A DNA stretch of 64,000 nt from assembly GCF_006715785.1 (NCBI RefSeq), contig NZ_VFNX01000002.1, positions 372,001-436,000 of the forward strand, in the 5' to 3' direction. Shown here in pieces: positions 17,170 through 25,893 of the stretch. Within the stretch, counting starts at the first letter, position 1. The number at the start of each line of letters is the position of its first letter. The notes under the pieces were generated by a model. The model made no database searches and was not told where the DNA came from. It saw only the letters and a list, made by a program, of their open reading frames with translations. The position numbers and the translations under genes are program-made. Source of the stretch: Streptomyces puniciscabiei (lineage in GTDB: Bacteria > Actinomycetota > Actinomycetes > Streptomycetales > Streptomycetaceae).

Positions 17170-20100
17170 TCAGTTCTTCTTCTTGTGGACGGTCTTGCTG
17201 GTCAGGGTCCAGCTGCGGGACGTCACCGTGTGGCGGTGCTTGTCCCGGGCCGTGACCGCGATGGTGAATCGTGTGCCGTCGGGCAGCGGGGCGGACAGGT
17301 GGACGGACACCTCGTGGGTCTTCCGGTCGTAGGAGACGACGGCCGTGACGTGGAGCTTCCTCGCAGCCCCGGAACCGCGCAGGATCGTCACCGTCGCCTG
17401 GACGGAGGACACCGCGGCCTTGTCGGGCACGGTCATGACGAGGGCGCTCGCCGCGTCGGCGGTGTGCGTCACCGAGGACGTGGTCGCCTCCGAGGCGGTG
17501 GCGGTCGACAGGGACGCGCTCGGGTTGTCGGCGGTGAAGACGGGGCCCACCCAGTAGTTCGCGGATCCGTAGGAACCGGTGGGGAAGGCCGAGTCGGTGC
17601 CGTACTTGTAGAGCCCGTTGTGGTGCGTGGTGGAGTCGGCGGTCGCCGTGAGCGGATAGGACTGGTGGGCCGCCGCGAAGTAGCCGCCGTCCACCGCGTA
17701 GTTGCCCTTCGGCGCATGGTAGGAGACGACGTACGGGGTGCCGGCGGTGATCGCCACCGGAGTGGCGAAGGTCAGGGTCTGCCAGCCGGAGGCCGTCTCG
17801 CCCGTGAAGGTGCCGCTGGCGAGCAGCGTGCCGCCGTCGGACCACAGGCTGCCGGTGTGGGTGCCCGTGTTGCCGGTGCCCTTGTAGAAGGTGACGCCGG
17901 TGACCCAGCCGTCCGCCGAGGAGGTGAACCGGGTGCCCAGCTCCACGGAGTTGGGGTCGCCGGTCATGTCGGTGGTGGCCGGTACGGTGCCGGAGTTCCA
18001 GAGCGTGCAGGGGCAGGTCACCGCGGGCGGGGTGGAGCTGGTGGTGAAGGACCACGTCACCGGGTCCGCCATGGCGTTGCCCCACAGGTCGGAGGCCTGT
18101 ACGGAGGCGGTGTACGTGGTGTTCAGCGCCAGCTGCGTCGACGGGGTGAAGGTGGCCTTGTTCGACGCGGGGAGTGTTGTGCTCCCCGGCACGGTGCTGC
18201 CGTCCGGGCCCTTCAGGGTGAACGTGAGGCTGTCGGCGTCGACGGCCGAGCTGAAGGTGGCCGACACCGGTGCCGTGATCGACACGCCGGTCGCACCGGA
18301 CGTCGGGGAGGTCGAGCTGACGGTGGGCGGGGTGGTACTGGCCGTCGAGGTGTCCAGCACCACGTCGACCCAGTAGTTGCTGCCGGAGGACTGCGAGGAC
18401 GGGAAGGCGCTCGTCGAGCCGTAGTGGTAGACGCCGTTGCCGCCGTCGGCGCCGGATTTCAGTGCCGTGAGCGGGGCGAGGCCGGCGTCGCTGTCGTTGA
18501 AGTAGCCGCCGTCGTAGGAGTATCCGCCGTTGGGGGCGAAGTACGAGGCGACGTAGGTGGTGTTGGCCTTGACGGGCACCGGGGTGGCGAAGTTCAGCTG
18601 CTGCCAGCCGGAGGCCGTCTCGCCCGTGAAGGTGCCGGTGGCCAGGCGGGTGCCGGAGGCGGTCCACAGGCTGCCAGTGTGGGTTCCGGTGTTGACGGGG
18701 GACTTGTAGAAACGGACGCCGGTGACCGAACCGGTCACCGTGGTACGGAACTTGACACCGAGTTCCACGGAGCCGCCGTCGCCCCCGTTGACGGTGCCGG
18801 GCACGGCCGAGGCCGGCCAGATGGTGCACGGGCAGCTCTGGGGGCCGACGGTCAGCGGAACGGTGGTGACGGCGCCGATGTTCACGCTGTCGTCGACCGC
18901 GCGCACCTTGACCGATGCCGGGCCCGGGGTCGTCGGGGTCCAGCTGTAGCTCCAGGACGCGAGGCCACTGGCGGCCTTCCAGGTCGTTCCGCCGTCCGTG
19001 GAGACCTCCACGCGGGCCACCACGCCGCCGGAGTCGGTGGCGGTGCCCTTGATGGTGACCGGTTTCAGCGCCGGGACGGTCACCCCGGAGGCCGGGTTCG
19101 TCACCGTGACGGCCGGTCCTGTGGTGTCGGTGGAGGCCGTCGCGGCGACGAGGTTGCTCTGCCGGGTCGCCGGCTGAACGCCCATGTCGGCGAGGATGTT
19201 CACCGTCGCCTGCTGCATCCGGGAGTCCTCGGTGACCACCGTGTCCGCCGGGTTGCTCGCCGGGACGTTGGTCAGGCCCCACGACCACTGCACGGTCCCC
19301 GCCCCGAACACCAGGGCCCCGGAGTCCTGGTCACGGAACTCGACGAGATTGTGCGTCGCCGTTCCGTTGCCGTAGATGTTGCCCCAGTCCATGCGGAGCT
19401 TGCCGTCGTTGACGTCCACCGTGGTGGACGACACGTCGATCGCCCCGGCGGGCCGGGTGCTGTTGTCGATGTCGCTGTCCCACTCGTAGCCGAGGGTGCC
19501 CGTCGGAAACGTCGCGGTCTGACCGGAGCCGAGGCCCGCGACGGAGGTGTTGCGCCAGATCCGGTTCCTGCCGTACGAGCCGGGGACGGTGATGGCGTCG
19601 CTGCGGTAACCGTTCACCTGGAACATCGAGCCGGTGAGGATGTTCGGCGGCTGGTAGGTCTGGCCGTACTGGGTGCTGGTCGGGTCCATCCAGGTGCCGG
19701 TCCAGACGCCGCTGGGGTCGGCGACGCCGTTGTTCTGCGCCATCTTGGTCATCTTGTAGCAGACCAGGGTCCGGTCCGCCGTGCTCGTACCGTCGATGCT
19801 CGGCGCCAGACGGGTCTTCCAGAAGACCTCGTTGCCGCTGAAGAAGGCCTCCCGGACGCCCGCCTTCCGGGCCGCCAGCACGTTGGAGTACTGGCTCTGC
19901 GTCCAGTACTCGTCATGGCCGGACGACATGTACACCTTGTGCTTCTTCAGCAGAGTGGCACCATTGGCGGAGGAAACGTCCACGCCGGACAGGTAGCTGA
20001 CGTCGTAGCCGTTGCGCTCCAGCCAGGCCAGCATCATGTACTCGGAGCCGTAGATGCCGTTGTCGCCGCCGATGTCCAGGGGCCGGTTGTAACTGACCTC

Positions 20101-20769
20101 GTAGGCGCGGCCGTCCGGCGCAGGCCCCGCGCCGCCGTACAGATCCTGGCCGCCGTAGTCGTTGTAGGCCTGCCAGGTCTGGTCGCTGGTCTGCACGACC
20201 ATGTCGGAGGTACTGGAGTCGTTGCGGACCACGAACGGGTACGGCATCAGGCCGTTGCCATCGGTCTGGTCCAGGTTCGCGACGTACAAGCCGGACACGG
20301 CGCCACTGGGCACCGTCCAGCTCGCGGTCACGGGCCAGTTGCCGCAGTCGACCAGCCCGGTGCTGTTCTTGGTGGTGCAACTGGCGGGCTTGGTGGCGTA
20401 GTTGGCCGGGTAGGTCACCGCCGCCTGGGCCGCGGTCGACATCTCGCGGGCGCCGTCGCCGCCGTACCAGCCCAGCCGGTAGATCTCGATGTGGTACGGG
20501 ACCGGCGACTGGACCTTGAACTGGACGGTGTCCCCGGCCTGGACGCTCTCCTTGGTGGTGAAGCCCTTGATGCCGCCGTAGGCGTTGGGCGCGAACCAGT
20601 CGGACATCGGGGTGCCCGGCTTGGAGTTCTCGCAGACGATCGGGTTCGAGCCCGTGCCGCAGGGGTCGGAGGCCGCCTGCGCGGTCACGGCCTGCGGGAG
20701 CACCGCTCCTGTCAATGCCACCACGACGGCGAGGCGGACGCCCCGGATCCGTCTGCTCCATCTGTTCAT
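17170..20769 (-). CDS. Giant secreted multi-domain protein: N,N-dimethylformamidase-like module plus two DUF4082 domains
   Basis: A 1199-residue exported protein. A Sec signal peptide (MNRWSRRIRGVRLAVVVALTGAVL, cleavage near residue 33) leads to a module of about 450 residues resembling the large subunit of N,N-dimethylformamidase (PYHIEIYRLGWYGGDGARE, SSGHDEYWTQSQ, FFSGNEVFWKTR). Next come an Ig-like segment and a first DUF4082 copy (about 595-740, CPCTIWPASAVPGT to GSNYWVDVVLDT). A Big_5-type Ig domain and a second DUF4082 copy (about 855-1000, CPCTLWNSGTVPAT to SANYWVGPVFTA) follow, then a C-terminal Ig-like tail ending in Lys-rich HKKKN. No metal or catalytic residues can be assigned with certainty. 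It is likely a cell-surface or matrix protein acting on or binding the polysaccharide; that role is inferred. Confidence 0.87.
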   Translation of the reverse strand: MNRWSRRIRGVRLAVVVALTGAVLPQAVTAQAASDPCGTGSNPIVCENSKPGTPMSDWFAPNAYGGIKGFTTKESVQAGDTVQFKVQSPVPYHIEIYRLGWYGGDGAREMSTAAQAAVTYPANYATKPASCTTKNSTGLVDCGNWPVTASWTVPSGAVSGLYVANLDQTDGNGLMPYPFVVRNDSSTSDMVVQTSDQTWQAYNDYGGQDLYGGAGPAPDGRAYEVSYNRPLDIGGDNGIYGSEYMMLAWLERNGYDVSYLSGVDVSSANGATLLKKHKVYMSSGHDEYWTQSQYSNVLAARKAGVREAFFSGNEVFWKTRLAPSIDGTSTADRTLVCYKMTKMAQNNGVADPSGVWTGTWMDPTSTQYGQTYQPPNILTGSMFQVNGYRSDAITVPGSYGRNRIWRNTSVAGLGSGQTATFPTGTLGYEWDSDIDNSTRPAGAIDVSSTTVDVNDGKLRMDWGNIYGNGTATHNLVEFRDQDSGALVFGAGTVQWSWGLTNVPASNPADTVVTEDSRMQQATVNILADMGVQPATRQSNLVAATASTDTTGPAVTVTNPASGVTVPALKPVTIKGTATDSGGVVARVEVSTDGGTTWKAASGLASWSYSWTPTTPGPASVKVRAVDDSVNIGAVTTVPLTVGPQSCPCTIWPASAVPGTVNGGDGGSVELGVKFRTTVTGSVTGVRFYKSPVNTGTHTGSLWTASGTRLATGTFTGETASGWQQLNFATPVPVKANTTYVASYFAPNGGYSYDGGYFNDSDAGLAPLTALKSGADGGNGVYHYGSTSAFPSSQSSGSNYWVDVVLDTSTASTTPPTVSSTSPTSGATGVSITAPVSATFSSAVDADSLTFTLKGPDGSTVPGSTTLPASNKATFTPSTQLALNTTYTASVQASDLWGNAMADPVTWSFTTSSTPPAVTCPCTLWNSGTVPATTDMTGDPNSVELGTRFTSSADGWVTGVTFYKGTGNTGTHTGSLWSDGGTLLASGTFTGETASGWQTLTFATPVAITAGTPYVVSYHAPKGNYAVDGGYFAAAHQSYPLTATADSTTHHNGLYKYGTDSAFPTGSYGSANYWVGPVFTADNPSASLSTATASEATTSSVTHTADAASALVMTVPDKAAVSSVQATVTILRGSGAARKLHVTAVVSYDRKTHEVSVHLSAPLPDGTRFTIAVTARDKHRHTVTSRSWTLTSKTVHKKKN

Positions 20770-20840
20770 GTGTACCTCTCAGCGGTGCTGTGCAGGACCG
20801 ACCGGTGCGGTCGGGTGGAGCGCGTGAAGCCGGTGACCGG

Positions 20841-21959
20841 TCAGCCGCGGAGAGCGTGGGCGAGCGTGTCCACGACGCGCTGCTGCTGGTCGGGAGTGAT
20901 CTGCGGGTAGAGCGGGAGCGACAGGATCCGGTCCGCCGCCTTCTCGGCGTGGGGGAAGTCGCCCCGTGTGTGACCGAGATGGCGGTACGCCGGCGTGAGG
21001 TGGACGGGGGCCGGATAGTGCACTCCCGCGCCGATGCCCTCGGCGTTCAGCTTGCCCACGACGTCGTCGCGGTCCGCACCGGCGACCTGGACGACGTAGA
21101 GGTGCCATACGTGGACGTTGCCGGCTGCCGTCGTGGGGAGCACGACGCGTCCGGCGTCCGCGAGGTCGCCGAGCAGCGCGTCGTAGCGGGCCGCTGCCGC
21201 GCGCCGGGCCGCGTTGCCGTCCGCCAGTCGCGCCAGCTTCGCGCGCAGGACGACGGCCTGCAGCCCGTCCAGGCGGCTGTTGAACCCCGGCACGTCGTGG
21301 CGGTACTTGGCGACGCCACCGTGGTTCGCGATCGCGCGCACCAGACCGGCCAGTTCCTCGTCGTCCGTCAGCACCGCGCCGGCGTCGCCGTACGCACCCA
21401 GGTTCTTGCCCGGGTAGAAGCTGGTGGCCGCGATGCCGGCGCTGCCGGGCGTCCGGCCGTCGCGGGTGGCGCCCTGGCACTGAGCGGCGTCCTCGACGAC
21501 CCGTACCCGATCGGGCAGTTGGCCGGTCAGCGTCGTCACGTCCGCCATCTGCCCGTACAGGTGCACGGGTACGACCGCGCGGGTGGCCGGGCCGACCGCG
21601 TCCAGCGCGGCCTGGGGGTCGAGGAGGTGGCTGTCGGGCAGGCAGTCCGCGAGGACCGGCCGGGCGCCGATCCTGGCCACCGCGCCGACCGTGGCGATGA
21701 AGGTGTTGGCGGGCACCACGACCTCGTCGCCGGGGCGGACCCCGCTCGCGCGCAGGGCGAGTTCGACCGCGTCGGTGCCGTTGGCGACGCCCACGCAGTG
21801 CGGGATGCCGCCGAACTCGGCGTATGCACGCTCGAATCGACGGACCTCGTCGCCGCCGACGAACGCGGTGTTGGCCAGGACCCGGTCGAAACCGGCCCGT
21901 ACCTCGTCGGCGACCTCCTCGTGGGCCGCCTTGAGGTCCACGAGCGGAATCTGGTTCAT
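20841..21959 (-). CDS. DegT/DnrJ/EryC1 PLP aminotransferase (3-amino sugar type, WbpE/FdtB-like)
   Basis: A 372-residue sugar aminotransferase. It starts IPLVDLKAAHEEV, then VGVANGTDAVELAL, VVPANTFIATVGAV, PVHLYGQMADV, VVEDAAQCQGA and the PLP-lysine motif SFYPGKNLGAYGDAGA near residue 187, followed by HGGVAKYRHDVPGFNSRLDGLQA. The VDLK start, PGKNLGAYGDAG and NSRLD blocks are those of transaminases acting on 3-keto sugars (WbpE/WlbC, FdtB, QdtB). That fits a partner role with the Gfo/Idh dehydrogenase at 24785. ATG 21959 lies one base after the stop of the PglD-like gene. A longer frame with a start at 21992 lacks family support. Confidence 0.9.
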   Translation of the reverse strand: MNQIPLVDLKAAHEEVADEVRAGFDRVLANTAFVGGDEVRRFERAYAEFGGIPHCVGVANGTDAVELALRASGVRPGDEVVVPANTFIATVGAVARIGARPVLADCLPDSHLLDPQAALDAVGPATRAVVPVHLYGQMADVTTLTGQLPDRVRVVEDAAQCQGATRDGRTPGSAGIAATSFYPGKNLGAYGDAGAVLTDDEELAGLVRAIANHGGVAKYRHDVPGFNSRLDGLQAVVLRAKLARLADGNAARRAAAARYDALLGDLADAGRVVLPTTAAGNVHVWHLYVVQVAGADRDDVVGKLNAEGIGAGVHYPAPVHLTPAYRHLGHTRGDFPHAEKAADRILSLPLYPQITPDQQQRVVDTLAHALRG

Positions 21960-21960
21960 G

Positions 21961-22647
21961 TCAGCGGTCCCCCCACTGTCGTCGCTCTGCAAGTTCGTCG
22001 AGCGCGGGCGCCTCCGCCGCGCGAAGCCGCCGGGCGGGGCTGCCCACCCAGACCTCGCCGGGCGGAACGTCGCCGAGCACGGTGCTCCCCATCCCGATCA
22101 GCGACCAGGCGCCGACCGTCGTGCCCTCCTTCACCAGCGCCCCTGAGCCGACATAGGCGCCCCGTTCCAGCCGCACTCCCCCGCCCAGACGGACACCGGA
22201 CGCGAGCGTGACGTGGTCCTCGACCCGGTCGTCGTGGGTGAGGACGACGTGCGGCATCACCGCGACATGCGCGCCCACCCGCACGGCGGCGGTCAGGACG
22301 CAGTGCGCGAGCAGAACGGAGCCCGGGCCCACCTCGGACGTCTCCGACACCGACGCCGTGGGGTGGATCACGGTGGCACAGCGGTCGGCGGCGAGATCGA
22401 GCCTGCGCACCAGGCGGGCGCGGGCCGCGTAGTCCCTGGGGTTGCCGACGCAGATCACCACCCGGGCGTCAGGCAGCTCGTGGACCAGGTCGCAGCCGCC
22501 GAGGACGGGCACGCCGTCCACCTCGGTGCCGTGCAGGGCGGGGTTGTCGTCCAGGTGCCCGAGCAGCTTGAACCCGGCCGCGTCCGTGACGGCCTGTGCG
22601 GTCTCCCGGGCGAAGCCGCCCGCGCCGATGATCAAAAGTTCGTTCAT
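21961..22647 (-). CDS. Sugar O/N-acetyltransferase with PglD-type N-terminal domain
   Basis: A 228-residue protein of the PglD/NeuD family. The N-terminal Rossmann-like domain (NELLIIGAGGFARETAQAV, then VVICVGNPRDYAAR) binds the nucleotide sugar. A left-handed beta-helix from about residue 95 (VIHPTASVSETSEVGPGSVL to LGDVPPGEVWVGSPARRL) binds acetyl-CoA, with the conserved His in LTHDDRVEDH as the probable base. PglD acetylates a UDP-4-amino-sugar. Its start overlaps the stop of a 4-aminotransferase-like DegT gene (22644), exactly the PglE-PglD pairing, so an N-acetylated 4-amino sugar is the likely product. Confidence 0.9.
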   Translation of the reverse strand: MNELLIIGAGGFARETAQAVTDAAGFKLLGHLDDNPALHGTEVDGVPVLGGCDLVHELPDARVVICVGNPRDYAARARLVRRLDLAADRCATVIHPTASVSETSEVGPGSVLLAHCVLTAAVRVGAHVAVMPHVVLTHDDRVEDHVTLASGVRLGGGVRLERGAYVGSGALVKEGTTVGAWSLIGMGSTVLGDVPPGEVWVGSPARRLRAAEAPALDELAERRQWGDR

Positions 22648-23783
22648 CTTCGGGCCTGTTCGCGCAGTACGGCCACGACCCGGTCCTGCTGGGCCTCGGT
22701 CATGGTGTGGAACAGCGGCAGGATCAGCGAGTCACGGGTGATGCGCTCGGTGACCGGCAGCGGCGGGCGCGGATGGTCCGCGTAGGCGGGTTCGAGGTGC
22801 GCGGCCATGATGCCGCGCCGGGCGGAGACACCGGCCTCGGCGAGCGCGGCGAGCAGGTCGTCCCGGCCGACGGGGAAGTCCTCTCCCAGCAGCACCCAGT
22901 ACGACTGGAAGTTGCTCTGCCCGTGCGCGGGGTCGCGGACGGGGGTGAGCCCGGGAACGTCGTGCAGCAACGCGTCGTAGCGCGCGGCGAGTTCGCGGCG
23001 GCGGTGGATCATCGTGTCGAGCTTGCCGAGCTGAACCAGGCCGACGGCGGCCTGGATGTCGGTCATCCGGTAGTTGAAGCCGACCTCGAGGTAGCTCTCC
23101 AGGACGGGCCTGTCGCTCGCGTGACGCTGCGCCGCCGAGGCGTTCATCCCGTGCTCGCGCAGCCGGCGCAGGCGTGCCGCCCACTCGGCGTCATCGGTGG
23201 TGATCATGCCGCCCTCGCCCGTGGTGACGAGCTTGCGCGGATGGAAGGACCAGGCGGCCAGCAGCGCGCCGTGGCCGACGGGCTTGCCGCCGACGGTCGA
23301 GCCGATGGCGCAGGCCGCGTCCTCGACCAGGGCCAGGTCCCAGTCGCCGCAGGCGGCGCGCAGGGCGTGCACATCGGCCGGCACGCCGCCCTGGTGGACA
23401 GCCAGGACGGCCCTGGTGCGGGGGGTGCGGACCGCGTCCACGGTGGCCGGCGTCAGGTTGCCGGTGGTGAGGTCGACGTCGGCGAACACCGGCTCGGCGC
23501 CGACGTACCGCACGGCGTTGGCGGTGGCGATGAACGACAGCGAGGGCACCACGACCTCGTCGCCGGGGCCGAGGCCGAGCGCGACGAGTGAGAGGTGCAG
23601 GGCGGTCGTGCACGAGCTGACCGCGATGCCGTGCTCGGCGCCCACCCGCTCGGCGAAGGCCCGCTCGAACCCGGCGACGCGGGGGCCCTGGGCGACCCAC
23701 CCGGACAGCACGGCGTCGGAGGCGGCCCGGGCCTCCTCCTCGCCGAGCCAGGGGATCATCACCGGGATGCGGTCGGTGGTCAC
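22644..23783 (-). CDS. DegT/DnrJ/EryC1 PLP aminotransferase (PglE/ArnB-like)
   Basis: A 379-residue PLP enzyme with IPVMIPWLGEEEARAA, SGWVAQGPRVAGFE, AVSSCTTALHLSLVAL, VPSLSFIATANAV, the VEDAACAIGS motif and the PLP-lysine block WSFHPRKLVTTGEGGM near residue 186. The SGW(V/I)xxGP and SFHxxKxxTTGEGG patterns are those of 4-aminotransferases such as PglE, ArnB and PseC rather than of WbpE. It would transaminate a 4-keto-6-deoxy or related sugar. GTG 23783 overlaps the TGA of the epimerase gene (GTGA), and its stop overlaps the PglD-like start. The large frame that continues upstream belongs to other genes. Confidence 0.9.
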   Translation of the reverse strand: MTTDRIPVMIPWLGEEEARAASDAVLSGWVAQGPRVAGFERAFAERVGAEHGIAVSSCTTALHLSLVALGLGPGDEVVVPSLSFIATANAVRYVGAEPVFADVDLTTGNLTPATVDAVRTPRTRAVLAVHQGGVPADVHALRAACGDWDLALVEDAACAIGSTVGGKPVGHGALLAAWSFHPRKLVTTGEGGMITTDDAEWAARLRRLREHGMNASAAQRHASDRPVLESYLEVGFNYRMTDIQAAVGLVQLGKLDTMIHRRRELAARYDALLHDVPGLTPVRDPAHGQSNFQSYWVLLGEDFPVGRDDLLAALAEAGVSARRGIMAAHLEPAYADHPRPPLPVTERITRDSLILPLFHTMTEAQQDRVVAVLREQARR

Positions 23784-24760
23784 CTGGCCGCCTCCCGCTC
23801 CGCGCGCCACCACTCCACCAGGTCCTTCAGCCCGGTGCGCAGGTCGATCCGCGCGGTGAAGCCGAGCCGCTCGGCGGCCTTCGAGGTGTCCGCGAGCCGC
23901 CGCCTCACGCCGTTCACCGCGCGGGCGGGCCCGTGCACCGGCTCCAGGCCCGTCGCGCCCATCGCCTCCAGCAGGCCCTCGGCGAGCTCCTTCAGTGAGG
24001 TCTCGGTCCCGCTGGCGATGTTGAACACCTCGTCGGTGAGGTCCGACTCCGCGGCCAGCACATTGGCCCGGGCGATGTCGCGGACGTCGACGAAGTCCAT
24101 GGTCTGGGTGCCGTCGCCGAGGATCAGCGGCGGTTCGCCCGCCTCGATGCGTTCCATCCAGCGGATGAGCACCTCGGTGTAGAGGCCGTGGATGTCCATG
24201 CGGGGGCCGTAGACGTTGAAGTAGCGCAGCGCCACGTAGTCCAGGCCGTACATGGCGTGGAAGCTGCGCAGCATGCCCTCGTTGAAGGCCTTCGCGGCGC
24301 CGTAGAAGGTGTCGTTGTTGTACGGATGGTGGCGCTCGGTCGTCGGGAAGGTCTCGGCCATGCCGTAGACGGACGCCGAGGAGGAGGCGATCACCTTGGC
24401 GACCCCGGCCTCGGCCGCGGCCTCCAGGACGTTGAAGGTGCCGTCGACCAGGACCTCGTTGGCGAGCCGGGGCTCCTCCGCGCACTGGGTGATGCGAATG
24501 GCGGCGAGGTGGAAGACGAGGTCGGCGCCCTCGGTGACCTTCCGTACGGTGGCGGCGTCCCGGACGTCGCCCTCGACGATCTCCACGACGCCGCTGGGCA
24601 GGGCCTGCGCGAGGTTGGCCCGCCGTCCGCGCACGAAATTGTCGAGCACGACGATCTCGCGGGCGCCGCCCTCGGCCAGGAGGTCGACGAGGTTGGAGCC
24701 GATGGTGCCGGCTCCCCCGGTGACCAGGATCTTCTTGCCTCGTACGCTGCTCAACTGCAC
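23780..24760 (-). CDS. NAD-dependent sugar epimerase (extended SDR)
   Basis: A 326-residue extended SDR: KKILVTGGAGTIGSNLVDLL Rossmann motif, VVLDNF, EGDVRD, VFHLAAI, and the active site SSSASVYG with Tyr-Lys in FYGAAK near residue 150. The serine-type SSSASVYG lacks the Asp-Glu pair of 4,6-dehydratases, so a 4-epimerase (UDP-Glc/GlcNAc or uronate) is more likely. The YFNVYGPR and DGTQTMDFVDVRD blocks are normal for the family. It lies 24 bp after the Gfo/Idh gene and is coupled to the aminotransferase. It would supply Gal- or Glc-configured precursors; the exact substrate is unknown. Confidence 0.9.
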   Translation of the reverse strand: MQLSSVRGKKILVTGGAGTIGSNLVDLLAEGGAREIVVLDNFVRGRRANLAQALPSGVVEIVEGDVRDAATVRKVTEGADLVFHLAAIRITQCAEEPRLANEVLVDGTFNVLEAAAEAGVAKVIASSSASVYGMAETFPTTERHHPYNNDTFYGAAKAFNEGMLRSFHAMYGLDYVALRYFNVYGPRMDIHGLYTEVLIRWMERIEAGEPPLILGDGTQTMDFVDVRDIARANVLAAESDLTDEVFNIASGTETSLKELAEGLLEAMGATGLEPVHGPARAVNGVRRRLADTSKAAERLGFTARIDLRTGLKDLVEWWRAEREAAR

Positions 24761-24784
24761 TTACCTCTCCGCCGATCGGATCTG

Positions 24785-25840
24785 TCAACGCCCGGCGCGC
24801 AGGCCGACGACCGCGCCCTTGAACTCGAGGCTCCGGGACGCCGCCTCGAGAATGTCCAGCACCCTGAGACCCGCCCGGCCGTCGGTCAGCGGTGCCCGCC
24901 GCTGCCGGATCGCGTCGCCGAACTCGTCGACCATGCTGCGCAGCGCCTCCTTCTCGCCGATGGCGGGCGCGATCATGTCTCCGGAGCGGTAGGAGACGAG
25001 CATGTCCCGGCGCTCGTCGGCACCGATCTCCTGGGGCGAGGACAGGTCCACGCCCCGGTCGTAAACAGCCACCCGCTGCAGAGGGTTGAGGTCGTCCCAG
25101 ATCAAGGTGCGTTTGGCGCCGCCCACCATGGTGGTGCGCACCTTGGTCGGCGACAGCCAGTTGACGTGCACGTGGGCGATGGCCCCGGTGTTGAGCTGAA
25201 GCGTCAGATAGGCCACGCAGGCCTGCCCGGCGCCGATCGGGTCGGCTCCGTGGGCGGCGACCGCGACCGGCTCGACGGCGTCGGGGAGGATGAAGTCCAG
25301 GATCGAGAGGTCGTGCGGGGCGAGGTCCCACATCACGTCGATGTCCTTCTGGACGAGCCCGAGGTTGATCCGGACCGAGTCCACGAAGTGGATCTCACCG
25401 AGTTCGCCGGAGCGGACCAGGTCCCGGATGCGGCCCACGGCGGGCGTGTAGCAGTAGGTGTGGTCGCACATCAGGGTGAGTCCGCGCTGCTCCGCCTCGG
25501 TGACCAGGCGCAGCCCGTCGGCGTAGGTCGCCGCGAGCGGCTTCTCCACCAGGACGTGCTTGCCGGCGCGCAGGGCGGCCAGGGCGATGTCGAGGTGGGT
25601 TCCGGCGGGCGTGGCCACGGCGACGGCGTCCACTTCGGGGTCGGCGAGGACAGCCGCATAGTCCGCGGTGGCCTCGACCGTCGAGTAGCCGCCGAGGACC
25701 CGCCGGGCCCGCTCCACGTCGAGGTCGCACAGCAGGCGCAACCGGAACCGCTCGCTGGCCTGGAAGTTGCGGACGAGGTTGGGTCCCCAGTACCCGGCCC
25801 CGACGACCGCGACCCCCAACGGCTCGGTGGTCTGCGTCAC
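24785..25840 (-). CDS. Gfo/Idh/MocA dehydrogenase (nucleotide-sugar 3-dehydrogenase type)
   Basis: A 351-residue two-domain oxidoreductase. The Rossmann domain has VAVVGAGYWGPNLVRNF and the EKP lysine in KHVLVEKPLAATYADG near residue 95. The catalytic half has CDHTYCYTPAVGRIRDL, GEIHFVDSVRINLG and MWDLAPHDLSILDF near residue 180. The GYWGPNLVRN and WDLAPHDLSI blocks are typical of members in surface-sugar loci, including UDP-GlcNAc(A) 3-dehydrogenases (WbpB/GnnA-like) that create the 3-keto substrate for a DegT transaminase. GTG 25840 is preceded by GGGGAGAGGAA. An upstream in-frame start at 25894 would add 18 poorly conserved residues. It follows the priming transferase gene by 53 bp. Confidence 0.88.
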   Translation of the reverse strand: MTQTTEPLGVAVVGAGYWGPNLVRNFQASERFRLRLLCDLDVERARRVLGGYSTVEATADYAAVLADPEVDAVAVATPAGTHLDIALAALRAGKHVLVEKPLAATYADGLRLVTEAEQRGLTLMCDHTYCYTPAVGRIRDLVRSGELGEIHFVDSVRINLGLVQKDIDVMWDLAPHDLSILDFILPDAVEPVAVAAHGADPIGAGQACVAYLTLQLNTGAIAHVHVNWLSPTKVRTTMVGGAKRTLIWDDLNPLQRVAVYDRGVDLSSPQEIGADERRDMLVSYRSGDMIAPAIGEKEALRSMVDEFGDAIRQRRAPLTDGRAGLRVLDILEAASRSLEFKGAVVGLRAGR

Positions 25841-25893
25841 TTGGTTCCTCTCCCCTTGGTCCTTCGGTAGGCGGTCGGTCTGCAGACGGACCA

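Noticed and set aside
17017..20910. 1297-codon rightward open frame opposite the DUF4082 gene
   Set aside because: It is the antisense shadow of a protein with clear signal peptide and duplicated domains; its own translation is Gly/Arg/Val low-complexity without motifs.
22644..25331. Very long leftward frame suggesting one fused protein
   Set aside because: Only its last 379 codons encode the aminotransferase; the rest is a shadow over the epimerase and dehydrogenase, which have their own frames and starts.
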